From assembly GCA_037074765.1 (NCBI GenBank), contig JBAMDO010000257.1, positions 1-64,000 of the forward strand: a stretch of DNA of 64,000 nucleotides, in the 5' to 3' direction. The notes beneath the pieces are model-generated. The model was not told the origin of the DNA and did no database searches. It saw nothing but the letters and a program-made list of their open reading frames with translations. Shown here piece by piece: positions 37,287-50,286 of this stretch; within the stretch, counting starts at the first letter, position 1, and every line of letters starts with the position of its first letter. Both the position numbers and the translations under genes were made by a program. This DNA comes from Mansonella perstans. Lineage: Eukaryota; Nematoda; Chromadorea; Rhabditida; Onchocercidae.

Positions 37287-38384
37287 GCAAAAAAAAAATT
37301 AAAGTATGAATTTATCATAGGAAGAATCTTTGCAGCACATTTTGCATAAAATTTCAATGAAATGAAAATTGAATTGCAAATTTGAAATTCCAAAAAAAAA
37401 GTATTCACACATTGCTTAATAATTAGAATAGAATATTGACTTTCCTTTACTATTTGCAAAAATTCCTTTGATAACTTTAATATATTTGCATTTTAGCAAA
37501 TATTTTTCTAAAATTTAATCATTACAATGAAAATTTTTAAACAGAAAAAAAAAGTCGCCCAAAACATAAACAAAAATAAAAAGTCATCTAATACTACTAC
37601 TACTACTGCTACTACTGCTACTACTACTACTAGTATTATACAACTAATGCATGGAAGAATTTTTGACAATTTTCAACTACCGAAATCTTTTGCAAGCTGG
37701 ATAGCGGGAACGAAGGACATGAAAAGGGAAGACCGAGCAAAGAGAGCAAAGAAAGCGAAGAAAGGTAAAAGGAGAAAATTATTTGTGTATAAAATGCCAA
37801 TTCTCCGCCCTCTTACATTTTCAAATATGGTGAAAATAATGATTTACAATATTTCAAGTTTTGCTTTTTTTTTATCCTTCAAAAATTTGCACTTTCTTTT
37901 CCACATTCATCTCACTTCTCTTTCTCATCTCTCTTTTCATATCGAACTATATTCTGTGCTTTTTTTCTCTCTCTACTCCAATGATTAAGTGCTGCAAATT
38001 TCTTGGTTTTTTAAAAGTGGTGATAGGATTTTTTCAAAAAAAAATTGTTTGCGTAATTTTAATTAATTATTTTCTTTTTTGACCAGTATTACTTCAAGCA
38101 GATCAGCTATGTATTTATCAGTGAATACAAATCAGCTACTATTAATGAATACGAATCAACTAATATTGATGAATGCGAACTTCAGTTCTTTTTAATTTCT
38201 AATCATTATTATTATTTTTTCTAATCATTACTGTTATTATTTCTTTAAATCAGATCAATAATAGATTATTGATCGAAGTTAATATTAGTTCTTTCAAAAA
38301 AAAGAATACATAAATGAAGTACAAGAAATTAAAAGTTTTGCAACTATCTACTGATGGAAAAACTGAAATTTCCTGTATTATGCA

Positions 38385-38415
<31 letters not shown>

Positions 38416-41400
38416 TATACGATTTAAAATCATTGTGAAACTTTTAGAATGTTAACCTTTTTTGCATTGTGTCAACAGATAAGTTTAACTGCCAAGATTT
38501 AATTAGTAATTAATAACTGTGTTTTTGATCAGTAATTATCTTTTGATTGGTAATTATGTTTTTGATTATTAATTATGCTTTTGATTAGTAATTATATTTT
38601 TGATTCATAATTATATTTTTGGTTAGTGATTATGTTTTCATTATTATGTTTTTTATTAGTAATTGTGTTTTTGATTGTACAATTAGGGAAATAAATTATT
38701 TTCAGAGGTAAAATCGCAAAAAAGAGTTTAAAAAAATAAAGGATAAAAATTTCTTTAATTTTCTTCATAAATAAATAGATCACAAAATTAAATTATTGTA
38801 TGCGACTACATCTACATTATCAAATATATCATCAATTTGTGTTTTATCCATTTCAAACTTTTTTCATAGAATCCAAAAAACTACATTGAAATTAAATTAG
38901 AAAAAAAATTTTGAAAAAAAAATTATTCAAATTTGTAAAAGAAATGAAAAATAAATTGTAAGTAGCCAAAAAAAAGAAAAATAAGAAAAATTGACTCAAA
39001 AATTGATAATTTCAGCCTTAAAATTTTCACAAATCAGTAATTTACATTGATTTTTTCTTTTCTCTGTTTCTTCTTTTTTTTTAAGTCGTTCTCTTACGAT
39101 GTTATATGCAAATGCTACATTAAATGCTGTTAAAGTGTAGAAAAAGAAATTGCCTTTATTAAACAATAAAAAAATTAACTTAGAAAAATATGTAATGAAG
39201 TAATAGATATTTGATTTCTTAGTGTTTTAGTTTGTCTCTTTCAATAACTTGCACAAAAAAAAGAACTGACATGTCATACTTAATTTCATTTAAAACGCAG
39301 AATTATTTTATTACTGGAAAACGTGAATTAAAAAAGAAAAAGAAATGACACGTCATACTTGATTTAAAATTTTGTTTCATTTAAAATGCAGAATTATTTC
39401 TTTAACTTAAAAATATGAATTAGAAAAAAAAGTCTTCCAAAACGACAGAAAAAAAAACGAGAAAGAACTATTCATATAATTTGTCAAGAAAAATCAATAA
39501 TTTATCAATGAAAGATATTTCTCGATTAAGAAATTCTAATAGGTAGGTTGACTGGTAGGTTTTTAAGATATGAAAATTGTCGGTTAAATAGAAATAAATA
39601 CTTTTGTCTTTCTAAAATAAAAATTACATATTTTCAATGTAAGAAAAAATCATTACTTCCTTTTCATTTTATTATCAATTAAATTACAGCAAATAAAAAA
39701 TCAATCAATCAACAGAAATGTCATATACTCTTTTATCATTTTCAAAAATTTGCTTTTGCTCAATTTTTCTGTTTCTTTAGCCATCCTCTCTCTCTCTTAT
39801 TTTTCCTCTCTCCACTTTAACATAATCTATCATCATTATTCATTCATTCGCCATATCTATAAAGTGGAAATTCTCTCTGATCTATTTATGGAATGGAATG
39901 TGGTATGTATGTTTCAATTCATAAAGCTCAATTTTTATGTGAATTTTTGTTTGATTATTTTGCTTAATAATTTTTAGCAATTTATTGCACATAAAAATTA
40001 GTATAATACTTTTATGACTGATAAAAGACGTCTTATTTGACAATATAATTTTTTTTTTTGAATTAATTCTTTTTTTCGCTTTACATTAATTAATTTTATT
40101 TGCCAAATAATTGCAAAAAAAAAAAAAAAAAAAAAAAGTTTGTTTTATTTTTATTCATCATTGAATTGTGATAAGCCGAGAGAAACTTAAAGAATTCACT
40201 CGTACATTTGAAATTGATTTTTGTTTTTCTTTTTTTTTTTTAGATACAATTTCACAATTAAAAATTACTTAGATTGAATAATTGATTTTATAATTAAAAA
40301 TTACTCAGGTTGAATAATTGATTTAGAAGGAAAAAACGGTTAATGAATAATATTTGAGCATTTCAATTTATTTCAGGAAGCAAATTAACGAAGCTTATAT
40401 TGTGCATGGGATGAATACCATAATAATAATTATTTTCTTTCCTTACAACTAACTGAAATAAATGTGGACAACTAAAGAAGTTTTCTTCTTTCTTAAATAT
40501 GACAAAAAAGAAAATTTTTGATTAATATACGATAGTATTAAATATAACATACGAGAGTATTAAATATTTGAAATAATTTTGATAATTTTCTATTAGATTT
40601 CAAATAAACACTCTCTCAAAATTTCTCAAATTTATTGCTAAAAATCTGCGGCAAGTATAGTTTAGAGATTTCAAAATCTCTGAAGTATCATATTGAAGTA
40701 ATTAGTGAATAGAATTTGTGCAAGGACACAACCCACAAGAGTGAAATGGAAAATGATATCATTTAAAACGAATTTCAATTGATAGTAAAAGTTAGCAATT
40801 AAAATTCCTGATAGACAGTCATAAATATACGATCGTTAAGCGCAAATTGTTATTGTGGTTGTTGTTAATAATATTTTGTTAATGATATACTGATATTGTC
40901 TAAAGAAGAAGGAAAAAAAAATGGTTCAAAATTATTAAATATTAAAAGGTAGATCATAAAATTAGGAATAAATTAATTTTTTTTTCTATTAGTAACTAAT
41001 ACAACTATAAAAATAGGCATTAAAATAAGTGTTGCACTATTAAATAGTAATTAACATAACTATGAAAATAAGTATTAAAATAAATGTTGCATTGTTAAAT
41101 AATAATTAACACAGCTATAAAAATAAGTATTAAAATAACTGAGTAATTGTAATTACTTAAATGTTATTAATAATGTATGATAATAAGAAAGAGTATAATT
41201 GATGATAAAAAATATCTAGAGATTGATTAACTGTGCAATATTTTTTTAAATGTCTGTATCTATTTTTAAGCATAAACGATGATTTATAACATCAGGAAAA
41301 AATGAAGCAGTTCTGTCTGGAAATTCGAAGAAAAAATTGAAAAAAGAAAATGAAATTAATCATTCAAAAATGGTTCCAAATAACATTTAAATAAGGAACA

Positions 41401-43580
41401 TAAACACTTGCTTATCTATTTTATTCCACTATTTGATCTCAGTAAAAATCATCATTTGTCCCATTAAAATCATCATAAGGTCATCATCAGTAAAAGCATC
41501 ACTGATCTCAGTAAATTCATCATAAAATCATCATAAATCAATACAGTTTGATTATTAACTAACAGTTAAGCATGATTTGATGATAAGTATTATTATTATT
41601 ACGATTTATGATAGCATCTGAATAATATAACATAACGTTGTTACAATGACAGAAAAATTTCGTTTGATTTTTCTACTGAAAATGAAATGGTGCTATCGTC
41701 ACAAAAAGAATGAAAAACATATCTTTCAAAATTGTTGTCCTCAAATTCATTTTGAAATTAGGTATGCTCAATGTTGTCACAAAAAGAAATGAAAAATACT
41801 TCATTCAAATTGTTGCGCTCAAATTCACTTGAAAATTTTGCAAATAGATACAAAAATAAAGTGCTCAGTAATTTATGTGATGGAAAATTTTTGAAATTTG
41901 AAATTTGAAAATTTTTGAAATTGAAATTTATTTGAAAAAAGAAACTTTTTTCATTTGTTCATTGAAAAGTATACTTTTGCTTCGGAAGTATTTTTTAACA
42001 CAGCATACTAAATGTTTTACAGTAATGTTAATTAATCTAAAATGCAATTAAAAAAACGACGACAGTATTCAGAAGTATCGCAGTATTCTAACGCTTGCTA
42101 CAACTACATTTAGCATTAACTATAATTAAAAATTTAATTAATAAAATGCAAGGTAAGCAAAATTATTGAATATCCGATGCCTAATACAAATTGATGCTTT
42201 GATCCTCTTGATAACTAGCTTAACAAATGCTATCAAATTGCTTGATATCCGGTAAAGCATCCATGAATCCATGATGAATAGAATAATAAGTAAATTAGTG
42301 CAGAAAAAAAATGATTCAGTGTCTTCAAAAGGATTGTTGAAGCTTTTGTAGTGATAAGAATTCATTACATTACATATTGTAGTTCAGTTTTTTTTTAAAT
42401 GTTTTTAAATCTCTAAAAAAATCACATAACCAAATTAAAACGTTGACAGTAGTAAAAAGAAAAAACTTTACTGGAGAAATTTGCAAAGCAAAATCAGCAG
42501 ATCACTTTTTTTATGATTCAAGTTTGCAAATCAAAATCACTAGATCATTTTTTTTATGATTCAAAGTCTGATAAAATGATACATATGGAACAAAAATAAC
42601 AAAAATGCTAACAAGCAGAAAAGTAAAACAAAGTATGTTTTTATGACATTTGAAAAGGAAACTTTTAAAACTTTTCGCCGAGAAAAAAACAATCATTCCA
42701 GACTTTACAATTATCACAAAGATTACACAAAAGCAATTTGTTAACATTTGGAAACTTATTTGCAATATTTTGTGCTTGGTAAAAAATTCAACTTTTTTTG
42801 CTGTTTTTCTTTTCATTTGCAAGTAATCAATTTCTCAATCCCAAAAAAAAATCTTCTACAGATAAATTGCTATTCTAATAGCTGTAAAATTAGCTCGTTA
42901 AAAAAAATGAAGAATTTTAGAAAAAAATACATAATAGTACCAGTTTTTTCGCCAATCAAGCAATAAAATATCAAGTAATCCTCTTTGTCAGCTAATCGAT
43001 GAAATTTTAAGCATTCCTTTTTGTAAACCGATCAATAAAATATTAAGTATACCTGAAAAAAAAAGTTCCAAATTAAACAGCTTATGTTTAATATAAATTG
43101 GAATTCTCAATTACAAGTTAGCATCCAAATACAAAAAACAAAAAACAAACGTTGGTGTATTTAAAATAAAAAGAAAAAAATCAACATACGGTATTAAGTC
43201 TTTCGCAGATCTTTTCACATTGATCCCTTCATGAATTATTATCAGTTGACAATTAATTATTTGCAAAAGAAATTTTTCACGATATGAAAATGTTACAACA
43301 AGTAAAGTGAATTATATTTTTTCAAACTATTTAAGGATCTATCTTTCATTGAACATTGCAAAAATGAAAAATGATGTATATGCTCTTGCAAAAACTTCAT
43401 TTAAATAAGCTAAGCCATTTATTTTACTTTAGCTGCTTAACTCAAAAACATTATTGACCTGTCCTTGGACTATTTTACAATGTACTAAATTTGATAAATA
43501 GTAATCTGACTTCACGCTAATAAAAAACTATTAATTTCTTTATAGCTTATAAATAATAATTTGCTGCTTAAGTTTGGAAT
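37287..43580. other. AT-rich region without a recognised gene
   Basis: No protein family was recognised in 6.3 kb. The kinase's missing 5' exons may lie here. Local repeats are present: (ACT)n at about 37590-37630; a ~20-bp TAATTATNTTTTTGATTAG unit, about eight copies, at 38500-38680; two ~85-bp copies around GACATGTCATACTTAATT at 39263-39430; and three ~56-bp copies around AAAAATAAGTATTAAAATAA at 40985-41140. A plus-strand frame at 37527-37988 contains a less AT-rich Lys/Arg segment (37680-37790) but has no splice or family support. Confidence 0.5.
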
Positions 43581-43584
43581 CAAA

Positions 43585-43855
43585 TTATAGTAACCACTGA
43601 CACTCCAATGGCATGAACGGTTCAATTCCCTTCCGTTCTTCCAACTGAAATAACCTCGCCTTTGCTGTACCAGTAATGTGAAACTTACAGTTGTGGAATA
43701 ACTTACCCATTTAAATTTCGGGCAATTATTCTGGAAAAAAAAAGAAACATATTTTCATCATTGTTCAGCTTTTAAATATGGTGTCATTTACACGACTTAA
43801 CAATCAAATCGCTCAAACTTTTACCTACCATCTTATACAGTAAATGTTTCCTCAT
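43585..43855 (-). CDS. Candidate 36-residue three-exon ORF
   Basis: Minus-strand exons 43855-43829, 43730-43707 and 43644-43585 are separated by introns of 98 and 62 nt. Both introns have strong signals (ATG|GTAGGT ... TTTTTCCAG and TGG|GTAAGT ... TTATTTCAG). All junctions are phase 0. The joined frame runs from an ATG to TAA: MRKHLLYKMNNCPKFKW, then LEERKGIEPFMPLECQWLL. There is no signal peptide, and the family is unknown. It could equally be the last exons of a longer minus-strand gene whose 5' part I could not find. The degenerate POU-like sequence lies 650 bp upstream on the same strand, but no frame links them. Confidence 0.35.
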
Positions 43856-44539
43856 TTTATGCATAAAGCTTTTTGATTTAAGCATCTCTTAAGTATCAAG
43901 AATGTTTAAGTACTTTTAAGATATATTTCATGAATTGAAATATACTTAATTAATAGGGCTGAGACTATTTAAATACTTATGAAAAACTTAAAGTTTTGCT
44001 TTCAGTTGAGTATCGCTTAACAGAGGAATAATTGTACTATACTTCATGTTTTTTCAAAAAATTTCTTTTCTCATTTTAATTTTTTACATTCCGTTGAAAA
44101 GTGAAACGAAATTGGACTGCAATGTAAAAGGATGAGAGGATGGAATTTCCTGATATTCCCACTGATTTCTGGACGAGAAGATAGATTTCCAGATATTCCC
44201 AATAAATTCCGGATGAAAACTTAAAATTCGTCACACTATTTATAACCGTGAAATGCGCTTGTCATTTGCGGCATGAAATTAATTTTAAAAAAAACTAATT
44301 TTATGCCGCATATTTTTGCTAGTATAGCCGTAATTTTTGAATCATGCAACCGGATACTTATTTGCGCAAGAATTTATTCGAAATTATTAGTATGTAAAAA
44401 CTTAGTTGGCAAAGATTATCATACTGAAAAGTTGTTATTGTTGCAAATGAGACATACAAGTGAATATGTAGCGCAAAAGTTTTATTCAAAAAATATCTTT
44501 ATTTTTTGTTATCCTCATTATCATTGATTGTAATGATTA

Positions 44540-44991
44540 GGTGATAAAATTTCCTCTCTATCTGGCTCTGTTCGGCCAACCACGCCTCGAGCTTTCACCG
44601 TAATTCGGGCACAGAGGCTATGGGTAACACCCCTCTTTCGAAGCATGATATTGTGCTTTGAGAAACGCAAACCGGCTCGAGCAACTCGTTCTTGCGAGTA
44701 ACCTACCATCTTCAAACTTCAGTTACAAATCAATTGAGAAAATGATCAATCCTACTTCTCACTGAGAAAATCTTACCAGTCTTTGTTTTCAGGAGGATAA
44801 ATAATGGGAAAATAATGCTGTTTTTTCGCAATATTTTATTATATGCTGAATCTTCCAACTTCAAAAAACTTGTTAACAATCCATCAAGCTGATATTATCT
44901 TACCTAATGTGTCACGCTGTGCTCTGAATCTTTGAGCAAAATTATCCGGCTCATGAGCTAAATGTTCCGGCTGATCGAGACTAATTCTTCC
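44540..44991 (-). pseudogene. Degenerate POU-specific-like DNA-binding domain
   Basis: Minus-strand exon 44991-44904 (acceptor TTTTCAG, donor TTAG|GTAAGA) encodes EPDNFAQRFRAQRDTLG. It joins in frame to the acceptor GGTAG at 44703 and continues YSQERVARA. This matches the first two helices of a POU-specific domain (EQFAKxFKxRRIxLGxTQxxVGxA). Near 44666-44676 the similarity moves to the next frame: VSQSTISCFERG, then LEAWLAEQSQIERK. These correspond to the recognition helix (SQxTICRFE) and final helix (LxxWLxEAE). An in-frame TGA interrupts it at 44595-44597. One frameshift plus one stop indicate a decayed copy unless the assembly is wrong. The insert normally preceding SQxTI is missing, so a lambda-repressor-type HTH is an alternative. 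No convincing homeodomain follows. Confidence 0.6.
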
Positions 44992-46009
44992 CTGAAAATT
45001 GAAGGAAAATCGGAAATTGAACTTGCTCCTATGCTCAGAGTCTGAAATCAGTGTATCGATAAAAATGAAGATTGTAGAAAGAATTTGCATCTCTGAAAAT
45101 CTACTTTCTAATAGCTATATATTTTTTTTAACATTATTTCCGTCGTCATCATCATTATGAATGACCATAATATCATTAGCTGCATCATCACCATTTGTCA
45201 GTTTGATTCCTGTAATTTTATTTCATAAAAATTAAATAAATTCATAACTTCAAATCTTTATAGTACGGCTTATTTTTGTTCATAATCCTTCTTGTTTAAT
45301 TGTATTCATTGTATGTTTTTTCACTAAGTTTATTTGAATTTTTTTAAAATGAGCTTTACTAATAACTTTGTAAATTTTTTGCGTATTTTATACTTGTCTT
45401 TGGTGCTTGCTTTTTTAAATTAGTATCTATCGTAATATGTACATAGGAGGTATTTAATAAGTTTTCAAAAAACAATCTCTAGTACTCAATTAACTGTTTC
45501 ATTATTTGTCATCGTTAACGAGTGAATCCATTGAACTGGACAAAAAGTAATTCTTTAAAACCCATTCACTTCTTCACCTTCTGTAGCATTGTGATTAATT
45601 AATTCCATTTAATTTGAACGATTGCCCAATTGATTAATTTGATCAATAGAGATGACACGAGACAAGAACTCATTAAAAATGGCCTAGAAGAACTCCATTT
45701 TTACAAGGAAAATCAGATGAGGAATAAAAGAATAATCCCAACGTGGAGTTGGAAAACTCACGTAGGATCTACATGTTTCATAGTGACCATTCATGTTCGT
45801 TTATCTTTGGAAAGGTTCAAAAATATTTCGGTAACAGGTTGGGAGTGAGTTCCGAGGTGTAGGTGCTTTGAACGTAAGTGTGACGGACAATTGGTTTAAA
45901 CTGCTAAGGGGGCGGTATTTTATTAGGGATACGTGTATTTGGCGTGCCTTTCGTAAGTGCGGATGTTATGACGTGACGAAATAAGTACTATTGAATGTTA
46001 CAACTTTGC
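44992..46009. other. Intergenic, upstream of ucp-4
   Basis: No recognised gene. 45630-45960 is less AT-rich than average and includes a GGGGGCGGTATTTT block at about 45908, plausibly promoter or 5' flank of the carrier gene. Short frames on both strands have no splice context. Confidence 0.4.
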
Positions 46010-46018
46010 AGATAACTA
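46010..46018 (+). promoter_or_regulatory. Probable spliced-leader acceptor for ucp-4
   Basis: TGTTACAACTTTGCAG ends at 46011, only 7 nt before the start codon at 46019, and no upstream exon joins it. This is the usual arrangement for a nematode trans-splice site. Similar candidates precede sec-15 (AG at 50276-50277, 9 nt before ATG) and the lustrin/PEBP gene (AG at 57081-57082, 3 nt before ATG). Confidence 0.6.
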
Positions 46019-48211
46019 ATGGATCCGGATGGACACCAGATGAACTTATCGGTACGCGCTTTTGGCGCCAAATATGTTCTCTCATGTTGTGCTTCAATCG
46101 TTGCTGAAAGTGGTAGATATTTTCTGGAGTTCTCAAGAAATTACATTGTTTAAATTCGTGCTTTTGAGGCATAATTTATTTGATGTTAGGCTTTCTATAA
46201 ATTTATTGGAACCATGGAACAGATAGACGTTAATGAAGCATTCAAAATCATTGATCGTATATTCATTCTAATTGCTGTATCGTTTTGTTAATGGTGAATT
46301 ATCCAGTTAAAGTTCATGTTGAGCGGTAAATTTCTTTATGCCTTGAAAATGATTTGCGGCTTTTTCATAGTTACTTATCCTCTGGATGTCATCAAAACTC
46401 GATTACAAATGATGCCGAATCGTATGGAAGTCACCAGAAGTGATATTAAGCCGCCTACAATGTTGCGAATTACATGGCACATTTGTAAGATTGGTTCGCT
46501 CAGTTATAGGTGCTGGTGTTGTGCTACATCTGATACATTAATGCAAATTAATATGGTTAAGCCCTAATCATAAATTCTTATCAGTTTTACTTCTTATCCT
46601 TTGTAGTACTTGTTCTGTCGAAAAATCCGATAAAAGCTCTTATTTTTTGCATAACGAATTCATTGTTTTTTATTTTCAGTAAGAGATGAAAGCTTTCGCT
46701 CGCTGTTCAGTGGACTGGCACCAGCAGTATATCGCCATATTAGTAGGTTTTTATATTATCAAGAAGTGCTAGTAATGAGTTAACTGCTTTGTGCAGATTA
46801 AGAAACTAAGCTTATTTATGAGCGATTATGAAGAGAGCATAACTGAATCTTTGTCTTCTTGCTTTAATAAATAAATATATGCGTGATTATAGTTTACACT
46901 GGATTTCGAATGAGCATTTACGAAACTATGCGATCCGCAATTTTTGATAAGAACAAAGAGGAAGTTTTCCCAGTATGGTATGTTTCTTAGCGTTGTCTTG
47001 CATTTGTTATGCGTCATTGATTTTACAAATATTAGTTTTGGTTTTATTATTTTACAAAAATTAAAATGGAGAAATGTTCATTCAAAGTTTTCTTTCAGGA
47101 AGTCAGCAATTTGTGGTTTAGTATCGGGTGCTATGGGGCAGTTTCTCGCATCACCAACCGATTTAATCAAAGTACAAATGCAAGCTGAGAGACAGAAAAG
47201 GTCGGGCAGTCTTCTACCTCGATTATCAGTTTTATGTTATTTCGTAAAAAATGTTCGAAGTTTGTGAGTTTCATCAAACATCTAAAATTGTTTCTATTAA
47301 TTTCAACTACAGTTAACTTTAGGTTCCGGAATTCATACCATGCTTTTATTGCCCTTTACAAAGGGAACGGTTTCATGGGTCTTTGGGCTGGTTGGCTTCC
47401 AAATACTCAACGAGCAGCTTTAATGAATATGGCTGGTGAGTGTATATATGCTGTATTTTGAAAGCCAAATTAATAAGCTTCAGGTTGCATGCAGTAATTT
47501 TGGTCAACTTCTTGAATAGAACATATTTAAAGCTTGCAAGTGAATCTTTTGACCTCGAATACCAGTTTGGAATTTTCTTTGAAACATAAATTACAGATCT
47601 TACGACGTACGATTTTACGAAGCACTGGTTGATAGCGGAAGGTTACCTGGATAATTACTGCACACATTTCATGGCCAGTCTTGTTTCGGGCATGGTTGCC
47701 GCAGTTGTATCTACTCCAGCGGATGTTGTAAAGACACGAATAATGGTTCAGACGCGCAGTAGTAATAAAAAATCGTAAGTTTTGGCATTTCAAGTACCAG
47801 ATAAATTCTTGCTTTTTTTTTAAATTCTTGTATGTCAATTACCAGATAAATTCTCGCTTTTTTCCCCTGTTTTTTTTCAGTTCTGACAATATGATTATTG
47901 CTGTAAGTTGTTAATTACAGGTCTCACCAATACAAAGGATCTTATGATTGTCTAAAACGAATTTATCGGGATGAGGGTTTTTTTGCTTTGTACAAAGGTT
48001 TTGTGCCCTCTTATGTCCGATCGGTAAATTAATTTATAATCGAGATAAATAAAACTTATGCTGAGATCTACTGAAAAGTAAAAAGTTAGGTCTGTTGGAT
48101 TTTCTTAAATCAAATTTGTTAATAATTACATCAGTTTAGGCACCCTGGTCATTGGTCTTTTGGATAACATACGAACAAATGCGGCAGATATTTAACATTT
48201 CTGCATTTTGA
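46019..48211 (+). CDS. ucp-4: Mitochondrial carrier, UCP4-like uncoupling protein
   Basis: Nine exons: 46019-46112, 46371-46484, 46680-46742, 46893-46977, 47099-47200, 47323-47435, 47597-47774, 47921-48023 and 48140-48211. The total is 924 nt, 307 residues, the usual SLC25 size. Six-helix inner-membrane carriers have three repeats with PxDxxKxR signatures. Here they are TYPLDVIKTRLQ, ASPTDLIKVQMQ and STPADVVKTRIMVQ, so all three are intact. The N-terminus (GAKYVLSCCASIVAES) and C-terminus (APWSLVFWITYEQMRQIF) fit nematode UCP-4 rather than dicarboxylate carriers. UCP4 proteins are proposed to move anions or protons; in C. elegans UCP-4 is linked to succinate-driven respiration. The start follows an AG acceptor by 7 nt. 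The donor at 47200 (AAAAG|GTCGGG) is weak but frame-consistent. Confidence 0.93.
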
Positions 48212-50277
48212 AGGCATGTTATTTCTCTCATCACTCAATCGTGAGAATCGGAATTCTAAATTCTATAGCAGTTTCAAAAGAATTGATATATATCTTTACG
48301 TAATTTTAGAATTTCAGAGCAACAGAAAGCACGAGAGCGACCAAAAATAACGGATTCATTCTGCTTTTTTGTTAATATTCAAAGTGATAAAATGAGTCTA
48401 CCGGCTAAAAGTACACCTATACATGTAGTCATAGATGAACCGCAGTAGACGATAAATTAGGTGTTAAATAAAATTTCTTTCTGATTGGTTATATGCAGAT
48501 TTATAAAACACATTTATGGTTAGTTCTTACAAAAAAAAACTTAAAAAAAAAAATGATTACATAGTGCTTGCCGAAACAGCAAATCAGTGGACAGTGATTT
48601 GGAAAGTTTTTTGGAACTGTTTGAGGTTAATCATCACATCTATTGCCAATATGTTCTTAGCTTTATTCCACTTATTCTGCTTTTTTCGCTACATTTTGCC
48701 GAAGCTGTTTCGGTTAATAACTCTAATGCGGAATCTGGAATAATGAAGTTATTCTGTAACATTGTTTGATAATGGTGTACTTCCAACGGAAAGTTTTTAG
48801 AATCACATTACCTCGAATAGAGTAGGTAAGGTTAACCAAGCATTGAAGGCATATAAGCTTATACTGCTCGATGAAATGCCCAAAAATTGAAACATTTTAC
48901 AAAATGAAGTTGGGTGTCGATAAAACTTCATCTATGATATGATCTGAATATATCTTCACATCTTGAATATTTTTTTTACGGTAAAAGCTGAAATTTTTGG
49001 GTTGGTATGTAACAGATTATTTTTTGGGTAGGTTGTTGTATTTTGGACGTTTTTTAAAAAAATCATTTCTATATATATTCCATTTATTTTTCCAACCAAA
49101 TAATAGACGATTTTTATTGCTGGAACAGTTAAGGTTTTGTTCTTGTTAATTAGTTAAGAAGAAATTTTCTGAAATGTTTTAAAATGTTTTTGCATTCTCT
49201 GAACTGATAGACTAATTCGCCCAAAAAAAAAAAAAAACCGGGAAATTGATTGGCGTAGCGTTCCAGTGATGATGGCCATTGGCTGCACATCAATCGGCTT
49301 AAAGTAGTGAAGTGCGTTTTTATTCGATTGTGCTGTTGTGCTACTGCTATGGGTGTTAGTGCGGGATATGCAAATTTTCTTGCAAAAAAAAATATTTGCC
49401 GAGTAAATTAAATGAATCGAAAACGAACAGATGGACAGATGGATAGCTTTAATGCTTAATATTTGTAAACGGCGTACTAGGTTAATTTGTCAGTTTTTGA
49501 AAAAAAAACAAAAGGAATTCACTAAAAGAAGCTGTCACTTTTTTTTTGGAAATAATACCTATTTCTAACACAGCAATTTCAAGATATCTTCTTTCGTATT
49601 TTCAATTCACTTTTCAGTACATTTGAATTGTTACTTCTAACATATCAATTCCTTTGGTGTCTTCTTCCATATTTTTAATTCACTTTTCAGTATATTTGAA
49701 TTGTTCACTTCTAACATAACAATTCCAAGGTATCTTTCATATTTTTAATTCACTTTCCAGTACATTTGATTTGTTCTGTTAATACATATGCTTTACAAAC
49801 ATGTTCATGAATTTTATATATATATATATATACTTTACAAACATATACCATGAGTGTTAAATACGTTTTGCATATGTACAATTATATGATACTGTAAGCA
49901 TATTTTTTCACTTTTAGTATTCTTCATAAATAGAATATTTATTCTTTGTGATACATTGACATAATATTACTTTCAGAAGATTTATTAAAGTAATGGTATG
50001 AATTCAACGAACCAAGCTATTGATTGAAAATACATTTGGGAATGATGAAGGTTTTCATTGATTATTTATCGTGAATTATCAGAAATTAAATTTAGATTTA
50101 GTTTATATCATAGAATCATGAATCATTATTATATATTGGATTTAATGTTTTGTACTTTAGCTTTATACACTTATGTACTGTTTGTTTTACGTATTTATAA
50201 CATAGTTTTACGGTTTATTTTATATGTTCCATAATTTTTTTTTTTGCTTATATATCAATTATGACATGTTTATATAG
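48212..50277. other. Intergenic, ucp-4 to sec-15, with one exon-like island and a tandem repeat
   Basis: 48313-48447 is open in one frame, coding-like in composition (EQQKARERPKITDS ... STPIHVVIDEPQ), and followed within 25 nt by AATAAA. It may be a 3' UTR stretch or an alternative last exon, but no phase-compatible upstream exon was found. 49560-49780 holds three ~72-bp copies of a unit ending TTTTTAATTCACTTTTCAGT...ACATTTGAATTGTT. Each copy contains a splice-acceptor-like CTTTTCAG. Confidence 0.5.
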
Positions 50278-50286
50278 AAATTGGAT

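Noticed and set aside
37527..37988. 153-codon plus-strand frame, the longest single frame in the window
   Set aside because: It combines an (ACT)n Thr tract, a Lys/Arg stretch and a Phe/Leu-rich tail, with no family match and no clear splice context. It also overlaps the presumed upstream region of the minus-strand kinase.
43600..43640. GGTTCAATTCC resembling a tRNA T-loop
   Set aside because: No acceptor, D or anticodon stems could be formed around it, and it lies in the candidate exon at 43585-43644.
44221..44300. Minus-strand remnant of a homeodomain third helix after the POU-like sequence
   Set aside because: Only a few residues (NDKRIS) fit and no WFxN motif or upstream helices could be found.
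46316..46567. Frame through PLDVIKTRLQ with an upstream hydrophobic extension, as the ucp-4 start
   Set aside because: The true first exon at 46019-46112 supplies the conserved AKYVLSCCASIVAES segment and joins at 46371 in phase, so the extension is intron.
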